Positions 46,433 to 55,985 are shown, counted from the first letter of the stretch. The stretch: DNA of 64,000 bases from Allopseudospirillum japonicum (GCF_900108915.1 NZ_FNYH01000002.1:1-64000), one strand, 5' to 3'. Notes: generated by a model not told the origin, from the letters alone. Made by a program: numbers and translations.

Positions 46433-46466
46433 AAGTGCCCTACTGAAATCATGAAAAAGGGCACTT
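46433..46466 (+). other. Hairpin between the second diiron-protein gene and the HD-GYP gene
   Basis: Perfect 9-bp arms AAGTGCCCT/AGGGCACTT with a 16-nt loop. No T run follows, so it is a weak terminator at best; it may be an mRNA-processing or regulatory structure. Confidence 0.4.
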
Positions 46467-46542
46467 CTAGAGAAGACCTCGTTTACGGGGGAATCTACGA
46501 AGAATAAAGTGCTCCATGGGTAATACAAAGGATTGAACCATC

Positions 46543-47721
46543 ATGATGCTGCGTGATTTTGAACTCACTGCGTTGCGCGATGAAGATATAGTCTTAAATG
46601 AACCTGTTGCTTGGTCAATTTATGATGAATTCGGTAAATTATTACTGACTAAAGGCACAGTCGTGCGTTCTGAACGCCAACGCGAAATCTTGCTCAAAGT
46701 CGGCTTATATGCACGTGAAATTCTCCCAGATCCTAAAGACTTAATTCCTAAACCTGTTCATTATCGGCGCAAAGTAAATCCTTTTGCTGAGTTTGATGAG
46801 CTTTGCTTAAAACTTGAAGAAGTCTTTAAATATATTGAAGAAAAAGATACACCGCCTGAAGGGGCAGTACAAAAAAGAATCTTCGATATTTGTACGCATA
46901 TTCAGGGGCTTTGTTATTATGACGCGGATGCTTTATTAGGTGCAGTGCATTTATCTGATAATTATCCCTATCATATCCATCACCCAATGCAAATGGCCGT
47001 ACTGGCAGAGCTGATTGCGGCCCGATTGGAGTTAGAACAAGAAGAACGTTTGGCATTACTTGCGGCAAGTTTAACTTGTAACATTGCTATGAATCCTTAC
47101 CAGTGCAAATTGCATATGCAACGCAATCCACTTAATGAGCAGCAACGTCGTGTGATTAATAAACATCCACAGCAAAGCGTTGCTATCTTGCGTAAGGCAG
47201 GAGTGGAAAATGATCTCTGGTTAGAGCTGATACTACAACACCATGAAAAGCTTGATGGTACTGGTTATCCGCGAGGGCTATCTGGGGATGATGTTTTGGT
47301 AAAAGCGCGTATTATCGCATTAACAGATGTTTATACCGCCATGATTACCCCGCGTCCTTATCGTCAAGCCATTGGCCATCGCCTTTCCCTAAGAGAGCTT
47401 TTTATTAAGCGTGGCCAAGTATATGATGAGAAACTCACTATGTTGTTTCTACAAGAGCTGGGCTTATACCCACCAGGCGTTTATGTCCGTCTAGAAAATG
47501 GTGAGCTTGCGGTTGTGGTTGGGCGGACAGATGATCCTAAATCTCCTTTAGTGGCAAGTATTCGTAAACCAGATGGCGATTTGTTTTTATCACCTCGTCG
47601 TCGTAACACCAGTACAGAAGGCTTTAATATTCAAGCTGCTGTCACTGAGCGGTTAAAAATCAATCCCGCCTTGCTATGGGGCATTGGCGCGATAGAAATT
47701 CGTCACATGGCAGAAGCCTAA
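46543..47721 (+). CDS. Degenerate HD-GYP-domain protein
   Basis: HD-GYP proteins hydrolyse c-di-GMP. This 392-residue protein has a PilZ-like or unknown N-terminal region, then an HD-GYP domain with HHPMQMAVLAE (about residue 146), INKHPQQS and the GYP segment HHEKLDGTGYP (233-243). At the place of the catalytic HD pair (usually HDIGK) it reads SLTCNIAM (176-183), so the HD dyad is lost. It may bind c-di-GMP without cutting it or use a different metal site. A C-terminal region of about 90 residues is of unknown function. It follows the two diiron-protein genes in the same direction. Confidence 0.82.
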   Translation: MMLRDFELTALRDEDIVLNEPVAWSIYDEFGKLLLTKGTVVRSERQREILLKVGLYAREILPDPKDLIPKPVHYRRKVNPFAEFDELCLKLEEVFKYIEEKDTPPEGAVQKRIFDICTHIQGLCYYDADALLGAVHLSDNYPYHIHHPMQMAVLAELIAARLELEQEERLALLAASLTCNIAMNPYQCKLHMQRNPLNEQQRRVINKHPQQSVAILRKAGVENDLWLELILQHHEKLDGTGYPRGLSGDDVLVKARIIALTDVYTAMITPRPYRQAIGHRLSLRELFIKRGQVYDEKLTMLFLQELGLYPPGVYVRLENGELAVVVGRTDDPKSPLVASIRKPDGDLFLSPRRRNTSTEGFNIQAAVTERLKINPALLWGIGAIEIRHMAEA

Positions 47722-47928
47722 TTAAATAATTGCTAATAAGTGAATATGCATAGGAATACTAGATAATAAGCTGATTTCTGATAGATGAAACGGCTTTTAT
47801 CTAGCCCTTGATCTAAATAAAGTATATCCTTTGATTTGACTCAAAGGATGAGACTTGCTCTATTTGTACTTCTTTTCTAAAGGCCAACCCACCCAACAAG
47901 CTTGGCACTCTTCTTTGAGGTACTTCCT

Positions 47929-49527
47929 ATGCTTTATACTTGGTGTGCACGTGTTATTAATCGTTTATTAGGTCTATTTGGCCTTAAAACACTAAATAGC
48001 CAATTTATCTTTTCTTATGCATTAATTTTTTTATTAGCGGCAACTTCTGGTATCGCCCTTTATTTAAGTATGTCAATTAATCCGCAAACAATTAATATTG
48101 CGGGACGCCAGCGTATGCTCAGCCAAAAAATGGCCAAAGAAGCTTTGTTAGTGGCTGTCAATATAGAAAATACCAGTAATTTACAAGCTACCATGCAAAT
48201 GTTTGATCGTTCGCATCAAGATATTATTCAAGGCAATACGCAGCAAGGAATGAACCCGATAACAGATGAGGACATTCTACAACAAATGGCGGTAGTGGGG
48301 CGCTTATGGCAGGATTATCGCGAGCTGCTGCTTGCTTATGTGCAGGCGCCTTCGGATCAAGGTCAGCAACAAATTTTTCGCGAATCTCCCCGAATTCTTA
48401 AAGAAATGAATACAGCTGTAGTTATGATGACGGAGGCAGCTAATGCGATTATGCGCACACAATTGCTACTTGCGTTTGCTTGTGTGCTAAGTATTTTAGT
48501 TCTGGTGGTACTTGGGCGTGCTTTTGGAATGCGTTTACTCATGGATAAAATCGAAGAGTTGCGCCATGCCATGGCGGCTGTGGGACAGGGCGATTTTCAG
48601 CAGCGTTTGCGTGTTGAGTATGCAGAAAACGAAATTGGTCAGATGTTTCAAGCCTATAACCAGATGGTAACTCAGGTTGCGGATATGTTGCGCGCTGTCA
48701 ATGAGGTTGCTGTGCGTACACAATCCCATGTGCAGCAGGTGGTACAAGCCACTCAGCACACGGAAGCCGGCGTAGCACAGCAATATGCGGATATTGATCA
48801 GGTTGCGAGTGCCATGACACAAATGAGTGCAACGATCCAAGAAGTTGCACGTCATGCGGTAGCAGCGGCAGATTCTGCACAGAAAGCAGACCAAGAAGCA
48901 AGCCAAGGGGAAGAGGTGGTGAAAAGCACCGCAACTTATATTCGAGAACTGGGAGCACAATTGGAAAATACGGCGCAAACCTTATACCAGTTAGAACAAG
49001 AAACGAGTAAAGTCGGCCTTGTGCTTGAGGTGATCACAGGGATTGCAGAACAGACGAATTTATTAGCTTTAAATGCTGCTATTGAAGCAGCGCGCGCTGG
49101 TGAGCAAGGACGAGGTTTTGCGGTTGTCGCAGATGAAGTCCGTACCCTCGCTGGGCGAACGCAAAGCTCCATCCAAGAAATCAGCCAAACAATTCAAAGT
49201 CTGCAAATGCAATCTAAAGCTGCGGTCACTTCGATGTCACACAGCTCAGAACAGGCGCAAGCGAATCAAGGTCTAACTACACAAGCCCAGGCTGCCATTC
49301 ATGCTTTGGTTGCAGAGGTAGATGCGATGGCACAAATGAATGAGCAAATTGCTGCCGCAGCTGAACAGCAAACGCAGGCAGCAGATGAAATAGATGCGCG
49401 TGTGGTGCACATTTCCGAGCTGGCGCATAAAACGCGCTTGGATGCGGGGGATGTGGTCAAAGCAACCCAAGGAATAGAACAAGAAATACAGCAATTAGCC
49501 CGACTTATCAGTCAGTTCCGTACTTAA
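47929..49527 (+). CDS. Methyl-accepting chemotaxis protein with PilJ-type sensor domain
   Basis: The 532-residue receptor has an N-terminal membrane helix, a periplasmic PilJ-type domain ([19 protein letters not shown], residues 55-73), a second helix ([18 protein letters not shown]), a HAMP domain and a cytoplasmic signalling domain with the hairpin tip [20 protein letters not shown]. PilJ-type domains bind nitrate in some receptors (McpN), so nitrate is a candidate ligand. ATG 47929 follows GAGG by 8 nt and is chosen over an ATG nine codons upstream. Confidence 0.92.
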   Translation: MLYTWCARVINRLLGLFGLKTLNSQFIFSYALIFLLAATSGIALYLSMSINPQTINIAGRQRMLSQKMAKEALLVAVNIENTSNLQATMQMFDRSHQDIIQGNTQQGMNPITDEDILQQMAVVGRLWQDYRELLLAYVQAPSDQGQQQIFRESPRILKEMNTAVVMMTEAANAIMRTQLLLAFACVLSILVLVVLGRAFGMRLLMDKIEELRHAMAAVGQGDFQQRLRVEYAENEIGQMFQAYNQMVTQVADMLRAVNEVAVRTQSHVQQVVQATQHTEAGVAQQYADIDQVASAMTQMSATIQEVARHAVAAADSAQKADQEASQGEEVVKSTATYIRELGAQLENTAQTLYQLEQETSKVGLVLEVITGIAEQTNLLALNAAIEAARAGEQGRGFAVVADEVRTLAGRTQSSIQEISQTIQSLQMQSKAAVTSMSHSSEQAQANQGLTTQAQAAIHALVAEVDAMAQMNEQIAAAAEQQTQAADEIDARVVHISELAHKTRLDAGDVVKATQGIEQEIQQLARLISQFRT

Positions 49528-49633
49528 GCACCTAAGACTTTTGTTTAATCAGCAAGGATGCTAGGCTTGCGCTATGTTGCAAAGCACAAAATATAATTTC
49601 TATAAAAATGACTGAAACAAGGGTGAGCTTCCT

Positions 49634-50041
49634 ATGGATGAGCTAGAAGATGTGCCTATGCCTGAGGGCGAGTTATCATTGCGTTTATTCGCCCAGCAAC
49701 AGGATGCCAACTTGTATGGTGATATTTCTGGTGGTTGGCTCGTTGCGCAAATGGATTTGGCCGCAGAAATGGCAGCAGGTCGCTTGGCTCAAGGACGCAC
49801 AGCAACAGTGGCTATTCATGAAATGGATTTTTTAAGTCCAGTTAAGATAGGTTCTCAGGTCAATATTTATACGCGTGTTTTAGATGTAGGCCATAGCTCA
49901 ATGCGGATCCAAGTTGAAGTATGGATTTTGCCGCCTCATGAACGTGATCCACGGGCAGTGCATAAGGTGACCGAAGCCTTATTTGTGATGGTAGCTATCG
50001 ATAAAAATGGACGCATCCGTGCGGTACCAACCGAGTTATAA
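49634..50041 (+). CDS. YciA-like hotdog-fold acyl-CoA thioesterase
   Basis: The 135-residue protein has the YciA-type motif DANLYGDISGGWLVAQMDLA (compare DTNxxGDIFGGW), with the catalytic Asp and the oxyanion segment, and HEMDFLSPVKIGSQVNIYTRV. It should hydrolyse acyl-CoA thioesters in the cytoplasm. It is 107 bp behind the chemoreceptor gene, and its stop is 3 bp from the convergent siaD-like stop. Confidence 0.86.
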   Translation: MDELEDVPMPEGELSLRLFAQQQDANLYGDISGGWLVAQMDLAAEMAAGRLAQGRTATVAIHEMDFLSPVKIGSQVNIYTRVLDVGHSSMRIQVEVWILPPHERDPRAVHKVTEALFVMVAIDKNGRIRAVPTEL

Positions 50042-50044
50042 CTA

Positions 50045-50821
50045 TTAAGAAGTGCATGGATGATGCCTTAAGGCCTCTAATGCTTGCTGTGTTTGCTGGG
50101 GGCAAAACGTTTGTGCCTGATCACGACCTTGGTTTTTTGCAAGATACAAGGCTTGATCAGCGCAAGCGAGTACTTGGTTAAGATTATCCCCCGCATTAAA
50201 ACGTGCAATCCCGATGCTTAAAGTGCAGTGCAAGTCAGGGGCATTTTTTTGCTGCGATAGGGGAACACGCAATTGGCGTATGGCTTGCAATAATTTATCG
50301 GCGACGAGTTGGGCTTGTTGTAGGTTTGTACCGGGTAGCAAGACTAAAAACTCTTCACCGCCCCAGCGCCCACTCGAATCATATTGGCGCAAACAAGTTC
50401 GCAGGCATTCAGCAATTTTTTCTAAAAATAAATCACCGGCATCATGCCCGTAAGTATCATTAATGCGTTTGAAATGGTCTAAATCGAGCAATAAAACGCA
50501 AAAACCCAAGTCACCACGTCCTGCGCGGCTTGCTTCTGCTTCTAAACGTTCCACTGCACCGCGACGATTTAATAAACCTGTGAGATGGTCTGTCGTCACA
50601 GCCTGACGTAATTGCCGGTTTAGCTCTAAAACTTCGCCTTGTAAACGGTCACTAATACGGCTGATTTTATCGAGTTTGCGCTCTAGGCGTACATATTTGC
50701 CAATCAACCAGTCCAGATCTTCGCGCAATTCCTCGTCGTGTTGGCTACGTTCGAGCAAGCGTTGTAAACGTGCTTCGATAGCTTGTGTATATCTCATATC
50801 CTTTGGCAGCTTTGTAGACAA
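50045..50821 (-). CDS. siaD: SiaD-like GGDEF diguanylate cyclase
   Basis: SiaD makes c-di-GMP when activated by SiaC. A coiled-coil N-terminal part (about 90 residues, LDWLIGKYVRLERKLDKISR) leads to a GGDEF domain with DHLTGLLNRRG, DLDHFKRINDTYGHDAGD and the active site GGEEF; no RxxD inhibitory site is seen just before it. The start is unusual: AGGAGG ends 8 nt before an in-frame TTG at 50821, while a GTG at 50830 overlaps the ribosome site and ATG 50797 has a cramped AAAGG. It follows the siaC-like gene by about 20 bp. Confidence 0.85.
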   Translation of the reverse strand: MSTKLPKDMRYTQAIEARLQRLLERSQHDEELREDLDWLIGKYVRLERKLDKISRISDRLQGEVLELNRQLRQAVTTDHLTGLLNRRGAVERLEAEASRAGRGDLGFCVLLLDLDHFKRINDTYGHDAGDLFLEKIAECLRTCLRQYDSSGRWGGEEFLVLLPGTNLQQAQLVADKLLQAIRQLRVPLSQQKNAPDLHCTLSIGIARFNAGDNLNQVLACADQALYLAKNQGRDQAQTFCPQQTQQALEALRHHPCTS

Positions 50822-50840
50822 AACTACCACCTCCTCTGAT

Positions 50841-51221
50841 TTAAGCCTGTGCGACCAGATGAAATGCTAAATCTAGATCCTCAGCAAAATCTTCGCCAAG
50901 TTCAAGCGCCCGTTCGTTATCTTCATCATAAAGCCATTCTACCTGCACCGGTACTCCTTGATGGTGTGCCTCATCCAGCATTTCTAAAATGTCCATGAAA
51001 CATTTAATACTACCGGTATTAAGATAAAATAAGCGCAGTTGCAAAGTGATGCTTGCAGGACGATGATAAATTAATTCACTGATCCACTGTAAAATAGGGT
51101 GATAAAATTCAAAGGTGTTTTCTGGATAAGACTCCCCCTCAATACGCAAAGCATCAGGCGTATTTGGGTTTAAATCAATTAATGGCGTGGCTTCTGTCGC
51201 CTGAATATATAAATGTTGCAT
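50841..51221 (-). CDS. siaC: SiaC-like phospho-switch protein (DUF1987)
   Basis: SiaC, when unphosphorylated, binds and activates SiaD. The 126-residue protein has the DUF1987 signature ALRIEGESYPENTFEFYHPI, and LRLFYLNTGSIKCFMDILEML with Thr69 at the position of the phosphorylated Thr68 of P. aeruginosa SiaC. It lies between the siaB- and siaD-like genes with about 20-bp gaps. Confidence 0.88.
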   Translation of the reverse strand: MQHLYIQATEATPLIDLNPNTPDALRIEGESYPENTFEFYHPILQWISELIYHRPASITLQLRLFYLNTGSIKCFMDILEMLDEAHHQGVPVQVEWLYDEDNERALELGEDFAEDLDLAFHLVAQA

Positions 51222-51240
51222 AATAAAAACCTTTATTTAT

Positions 51241-51810
51241 TTAGCTTGCACAGACGCTAACACTCAGACTAAAAAACTTATATTCAGCAGTTTCCGTATC
51301 TTGAATACGATAGCTTAGGGGCTGACAAGCACGACGACGCATTTCAATTAGCCCTAAACCGGCACCTTTAGCCCCCTGTACTAAGGGTTGGCGTAGCTTC
51401 TGCTTATACAAGGTACGTAATGCTTTAGCATCCAAAGTATTAATTTCATCAATCCAATCGGTGAGCTTAGGCAAGTCTTGCTGAGCAATTAAATTTGCAG
51501 ACATGACTTGGTAGGCAGGTGTCTCTGTTTGCTGTTGACCAATTAAAATAGTGGCATGGCTCAGTTGGGTAAAAGCCTCAGCGCTTGCTGCTTGGTGACG
51601 AGCATAATGATGAATATTTTGTGTCTGTTCGATATAAACAGAAAAAACATCTGCCAAGGCATGTTTAGCAACGGCATGATTTTCTAAATGTGCGCGCACA
51701 GCGCGTCCCATTTCTTCAATAATGCCCTGAGAGACAGGCCCATTAAAAGCTAATAAAATACGTGCACGCTCAAAAGTGTGCCTTAATTCTAATAAGTCTA
51801 AGCTAGGCAT
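51241..51810 (-). CDS. siaB: SiaB-like protein kinase (DUF6272)
   Basis: SiaB phosphorylates SiaC and so lowers diguanylate cyclase activity. The 189-residue protein shows LLAFNGPVSQGIIEEMGRAV near the N terminus and the ATP-lid region GAKGAGLGLIEMRRRA near the C terminus, a GHKL-type fold. ATG 51810 follows GAGG by 8 nt; the ATG two codons upstream is too close to it. Confidence 0.85.
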   Translation of the reverse strand: MPSLDLLELRHTFERARILLAFNGPVSQGIIEEMGRAVRAHLENHAVAKHALADVFSVYIEQTQNIHHYARHQAASAEAFTQLSHATILIGQQQTETPAYQVMSANLIAQQDLPKLTDWIDEINTLDAKALRTLYKQKLRQPLVQGAKGAGLGLIEMRRRACQPLSYRIQDTETAEYKFFSLSVSVCAS

Positions 51811-51841
51811 AAGCATATCCTCAAACGAGATTTAATCATAA

Positions 51842-53863
51842 CTAATGAAGTTTCAAATACACACAACTAATATCATCCCTTTGCGGATAAGGGATTTTAG
51901 TGAGAGAACTGCAGCGCCATTGTAATAAAGCATCTTGAATCGCTTGTTCAGGTGCTTGAGGATTTTCTTTCAGCAAGCGTGCTAATAAAGCTTGCCAGCC
52001 TTTGCGTCCTAAACCAAAGCCTTTTTCACCACCAGCTTGATCTAAAATCCCATCACTACAAAAAGCAAGGTGTGTCATTTTCTGTAAAGATAAAATATGC
52101 GTTTGGGGATGATAGTCCTTCGGTGTTCGTGCGTAACCAATGCCTTTTCGTGATCCTTTAATTGTATGGACTTGTGTATTTTTATCTAAATAAAAAAGAT
52201 CTAAACCAGCACCTGCAAAGCTTAAGTAATCACCCGTGTAAGTGCGATAAGCTAGGGCGATATCCAGACCATTATCAAAGCCTGCCAGAACATCTTGTGG
52301 ATTTTGTAGTTGGCGCTGCAAACTGGTATGCAATTTGTGTAAAAGCTCACCAGCTTTTGCTTGTGGATGTTGGTAAATTAAAGCTTCCAAAGTTGCGCTA
52401 GCTAGCATGGTCATCATCGCACCGGGAACCCCATGTCCAGTGCAATCGGCAAGACCAAAGTACACCCCTTGTTGACAAGGATAGCAAAAGTAAAAATCAC
52501 CACCAACAGACTCTTTAGGCAACCAAAGCAGGCTAACTTGTGCGAAATAAGGTTGCCAATGCGAAGGTGTTGGCAGCAAAGCATCTTGAATTAAACGGGC
52601 ATAATCTAAGCTATCGGTTAATTTTTTATGGGTTCTTGCGAGTTCTCGGTTAGATGCTTGTAAAGCAGAAGTACGCTCTGTGACTTTAATTTCCAGATTG
52701 CTCATGTAATCCCGTACTTGTGCACTCATGTCATTAAAAGAGTGCATTAATAAGTCGATTTCATCACTGGCATGATCTTTTGGGTGTAAATAAATATTAT
52801 AATCACCTTGTGCAATTTTTCTTGAAGATTCAACCAGAATGTTCAAAGGTTTAAGGACTAAGCGACTTAAAAGTGCCAGAAACCAGGCACTTAGTATTAA
52901 TAACGAGATAGCAAGTAATGCCAACAAGGGCATAAAAGGCCACTGAGTTAAGAGCTGAGATTTTTGTACCAGGGTGAAGTTAAACCAGCCTAATTCTGGG
53001 GTATAAGCGACAGCCAATAAAGTATCTTGATCACCTAAATTTAAAGGCAAGGCTAAAACCCTATGAGGGTTAGCTGTTAGGGTTTGCATGGCTGCTTTAA
53101 GCTGGGCTTGATCTTGTGGATCTTGAATTAATTGAAAAATATGGCTTTGCTGTTGACTTTGTTTATGTAAAGAATTGTAGTCAATTAAACGAGTATCAGG
53201 ATGTGCCTGAATCGCACCTTGTTGATTGGTAATAATATTGACGGTATCTGTCTCTTGGCTGCGGCTAAATTCAGTTAAAAAATCATCTAAAGGAATGCCA
53301 GTGCCACAAATGGCGACAACTTGCTCATTAGCATAAGCTTTAACATTAATCCAAACTTTAGTTTTTTTAACTTCTAAATCAGGATCTATATTTAAGGTGT
53401 AAGTGTACTCATCTTTTTTAAGTAAATCCCAATACCAAATATCTTGTGGTCGCTTAGGGTTTAGTACTTTTAGTGGCACCCCTGGAATAAATTGACTGCT
53501 ATGATCTTGATAATAAAAGTGATGGCTTGCTACAGGAGTAAAAAAATAGCTTTGATCACGAAAAAAAGGACGTCTGCTAGCTAAGTCTGCCAATGCAAGG
53601 GACTTAAGCTCAGGATTGTCTTCATCCTGACTCCAAGCTAATAAAATAGGGGAACTTGCCATTTGTCTAGCTAATAAGATTTCTTGATGTAAATAAGCAT
53701 GTAAGCGCTCTTGCTCAAATCTTGCTTGACGCTCGCTAAATTTAAGTCCCAAGTTATCGACAATTTCCACCATAAGTAAATTAAAGAGCAATACGGCTAA
53801 TAGGCCTGTAATACAGTAGACCAGGGTAATAGATATTAAGAAGCGACGTCTTAAGCTACTCAT
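51842..53863 (-). CDS. siaA: SiaA-like membrane PP2C-type phosphatase
   Basis: SiaA dephosphorylates SiaC in response to an outside signal. The 673-residue protein has an N-terminal helix (FLISITLVYCITGLLAVLLF), a periplasmic sensor region of about 270 residues, a second helix (LLALLAISLLILSAWFLALL), a HAMP domain and a SpoIIE/PP2C phosphatase domain with Asp ligands in ESVGGDFYFCY, FGLADCTGHGVPGAMMT and FCSDGILDQAGGEKGFG. ATG 53863 is preferred to a TTG seven codons upstream. It heads the siaABCD-like operon. Confidence 0.87.
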   Translation of the reverse strand: MSSLRRRFLISITLVYCITGLLAVLLFNLLMVEIVDNLGLKFSERQARFEQERLHAYLHQEILLARQMASSPILLAWSQDEDNPELKSLALADLASRRPFFRDQSYFFTPVASHHFYYQDHSSQFIPGVPLKVLNPKRPQDIWYWDLLKKDEYTYTLNIDPDLEVKKTKVWINVKAYANEQVVAICGTGIPLDDFLTEFSRSQETDTVNIITNQQGAIQAHPDTRLIDYNSLHKQSQQQSHIFQLIQDPQDQAQLKAAMQTLTANPHRVLALPLNLGDQDTLLAVAYTPELGWFNFTLVQKSQLLTQWPFMPLLALLAISLLILSAWFLALLSRLVLKPLNILVESSRKIAQGDYNIYLHPKDHASDEIDLLMHSFNDMSAQVRDYMSNLEIKVTERTSALQASNRELARTHKKLTDSLDYARLIQDALLPTPSHWQPYFAQVSLLWLPKESVGGDFYFCYPCQQGVYFGLADCTGHGVPGAMMTMLASATLEALIYQHPQAKAGELLHKLHTSLQRQLQNPQDVLAGFDNGLDIALAYRTYTGDYLSFAGAGLDLFYLDKNTQVHTIKGSRKGIGYARTPKDYHPQTHILSLQKMTHLAFCSDGILDQAGGEKGFGLGRKGWQALLARLLKENPQAPEQAIQDALLQWRCSSLTKIPYPQRDDISCVYLKLH

Positions 53864-54055
53864 GGGAAATACTTTAATAGGCAATGAGAATTGAGCCTGC
53901 TAGTGTCCCTTGTCTGTGGCCTTATGTCTAGGCATAAGCTGTATTTAAAAGATAAATGTGGCATCATGATAAGCTTTTTGTCCTAACCTGGTGAACTCAG
54001 TATATTTGTGAGTCCCAGATCTTGTTTGAGTGAGAAACCTTTTTTTGAGGCGAGT

Positions 54056-55594
54056 ATGTTACTGGAACACTATGTGAAGAAGATTTTACAAGCACGCGTT
54101 TATGAGGTGGCAAAAGAAACACCCCTTTCTGCAGCACGGTTTCTATCTAAACGCACCCATAACCAGATTATGATTAAGCGCGAAGATCTTCAACCTGTGT
54201 ATTCCTTTAAACTGCGTGGCGCTTATAACAAAATGGCGCAGCTCACCGAGGAAGAAAAAGCTCAAGGTGTTATTACTGCATCTGCAGGCAATCATGCGCA
54301 AGGTTTGGCCTTGGCTGCCAAGCATATGGGAGTCAAAGCTATCATTATTATGCCGCGGATTACCCCAGAAATTAAGGTGCAAGCAGTACGGGCACGTGGC
54401 GCTAAAGTGGTGTTAAAAGGGGATGCTTTCAATGAGGCCTTAGAACATGCCCTCAAATTGGTGGATGAACAAGGCATGACTTATATCCCTCCCTATGATG
54501 ATGCGGATGTAATTGCTGGCCAAGGGACTGTCGGCATGGAAATTTTGCGTCAGCATCCACAGGATTTACATGCTATTTTTGTGCCCGTCGGTGGCGGCGG
54601 TTTGATTGCTGGGATTGCAGCTTATGTAAAATATTTGCGTCCAGAAATTAAAATCATTGGTGTTGAAGCGGAAGACTCAGCATGTTTACAAGCTGCGCTT
54701 GCTGCCGATGCGCGAGTCGTTTTAGAGCAAGTAGGTATTTTCGCGGAAGGCGTTGCAGTTGCACAAATAGGTGAGGAGCCTTTTAAAGTCTGTCGTCACT
54801 ATGTTGATGAAGTAATCACGGTGAATACGGATGAAATTTGTGCTGCGGTCAAAGATATTTTTGAGGATACGCGCGCGGTTTCTGAGCCTTCAGGTGCCCT
54901 TTCTTTGGCTGGTCTTAAAAAATATATTGAGCGTGAGCAAATTCAAGGGCAAAACCTAGTGTGTATTAACTCAGGTGCTAACACGAATTTTGATCGCTTA
55001 CAGCATATCGCTGAGCGTACTGAGCTTGGTGAAAAGCGTGAGGCGATTTTAGCTGTGACCATTCCTGAGCGTCCTGGTAGCTTTAAAAATTTCTGCAAAG
55101 TGATCGGTAAGCGTATGGTAACTGAGTTTAACTATCGTTACGCTCATCCAGAAGAAGCACATATTTATGTGGGAGTTTCGGTTAAACCAGATGGTGATGA
55201 TAGAAACGAATTGATACATGCCCTGCAAGAAGCAGGATATCCAGTAATGGACCTGACAGATAATGAGTTAGCCAAGCTGCATATTCGGCATTTAGGTGGC
55301 GGGCGTACTCAGGGTGCGTATCATGAAGAAGTGTATCGCTTTGAGTTTCCAGAACGTCCTGGGGCTTTGTTAAACTTTCTGAACCACTTGGGTCATAACT
55401 GGAATATTTCTCTTTTCCACTATCGTAATCACGGCGCTGCTTATGGACGTGTGCTGGTTGGCTTACAGGTACCTGCAAAAGATAAAAAAGATGTAGAAGT
55501 TTATCTTGATAAAATTAGTTACCGCTATTGGCGTGAAACGAAAAACCCAGCCTATCAGCTGTTTTTATGCGAACCTAAGTTAGATCTTGCCTAA
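54056..55594 (+). CDS. ilvA: Threonine ammonia-lyase, biosynthetic
   Basis: IlvA deaminates threonine to 2-oxobutanoate, the first step to isoleucine. The 512-residue protein has the PLP-binding Lys in PVYSFKLRGAYNKM (Lys52), the glycine loop PVGGGGLIAGIAAY and two C-terminal ACT-like regulatory domains (AILAVTIPERPGSFKNFC and YRFEFPERPGALLNFL) for feedback control by isoleucine. Start ATG 54056 with GAGG upstream fits the family. Confidence 0.95.
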   Translation: MLLEHYVKKILQARVYEVAKETPLSAARFLSKRTHNQIMIKREDLQPVYSFKLRGAYNKMAQLTEEEKAQGVITASAGNHAQGLALAAKHMGVKAIIIMPRITPEIKVQAVRARGAKVVLKGDAFNEALEHALKLVDEQGMTYIPPYDDADVIAGQGTVGMEILRQHPQDLHAIFVPVGGGGLIAGIAAYVKYLRPEIKIIGVEAEDSACLQAALAADARVVLEQVGIFAEGVAVAQIGEEPFKVCRHYVDEVITVNTDEICAAVKDIFEDTRAVSEPSGALSLAGLKKYIEREQIQGQNLVCINSGANTNFDRLQHIAERTELGEKREAILAVTIPERPGSFKNFCKVIGKRMVTEFNYRYAHPEEAHIYVGVSVKPDGDDRNELIHALQEAGYPVMDLTDNELAKLHIRHLGGGRTQGAYHEEVYRFEFPERPGALLNFLNHLGHNWNISLFHYRNHGAAYGRVLVGLQVPAKDKKDVEVYLDKISYRYWRETKNPAYQLFLCEPKLDLA

Positions 55595-55813
55595 GGCTTG
55601 TGTGATACGTGCCGATACAATTAAGATAAGGCTTGTGGGTGACTGAAGTTTTTTGATCTTCAGCAAAATTACGGCATACGTAAGCCTACAAGCTAAATGT
55701 TAACCTTGCATTACATAAAGTAACAGCCTACATTAGGAAGCCGTTCTGGCTGAACCTGATGATGAAATCAAACAGACATGCCTGCAATCTTTAGGGGACT
55801 TGGAGAAACTAAA

Positions 55814-55912
55814 ATGAGACGACGTAAACCGGACTTAGTCGTTGCACTAGTCGTGATTTTTAGTGTTGGTGTTGTAGTGACAAGCTATGCACAAAGTGTC
55901 ATCACGCCTTGA
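55814..55912 (+). CDS. Small single-helix membrane protein, 32 residues
   Basis: The frame from ATG 55814 has GGAG 8 nt upstream and encodes three Arg and a Lys, then about 18 hydrophobic residues (LVVALVVIFSVGVVVTSYA), then AQSVITP and stop. A basic start and one helix fit a small inner-membrane protein with the N terminus inside. The terminator 46 bp downstream makes it a separate unit. Similar short proteins beginning MRRRKPD seem familiar from related marine gammaproteobacteria, but I cannot confirm this and no function is known to me. Confidence 0.6.
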   Translation: MRRRKPDLVVALVVIFSVGVVVTSYAQSVITP

Positions 55913-55957
55913 AGATGCAAAGGCGCAGCGGAGTTTTACAAGTACCGCTATATTTTT

Positions 55958-55985
55958 AAGGCTAGCGATTTCAGCTAGCCTTTTC
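55958..55985 (+). terminator. Terminator between the small membrane protein gene and ygfA
   Basis: AAGGCTAGC/GCTAGCCTT with a 7-nt loop runs into TTTT. The last ygfA codons lie in its right arm. Confidence 0.8.
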
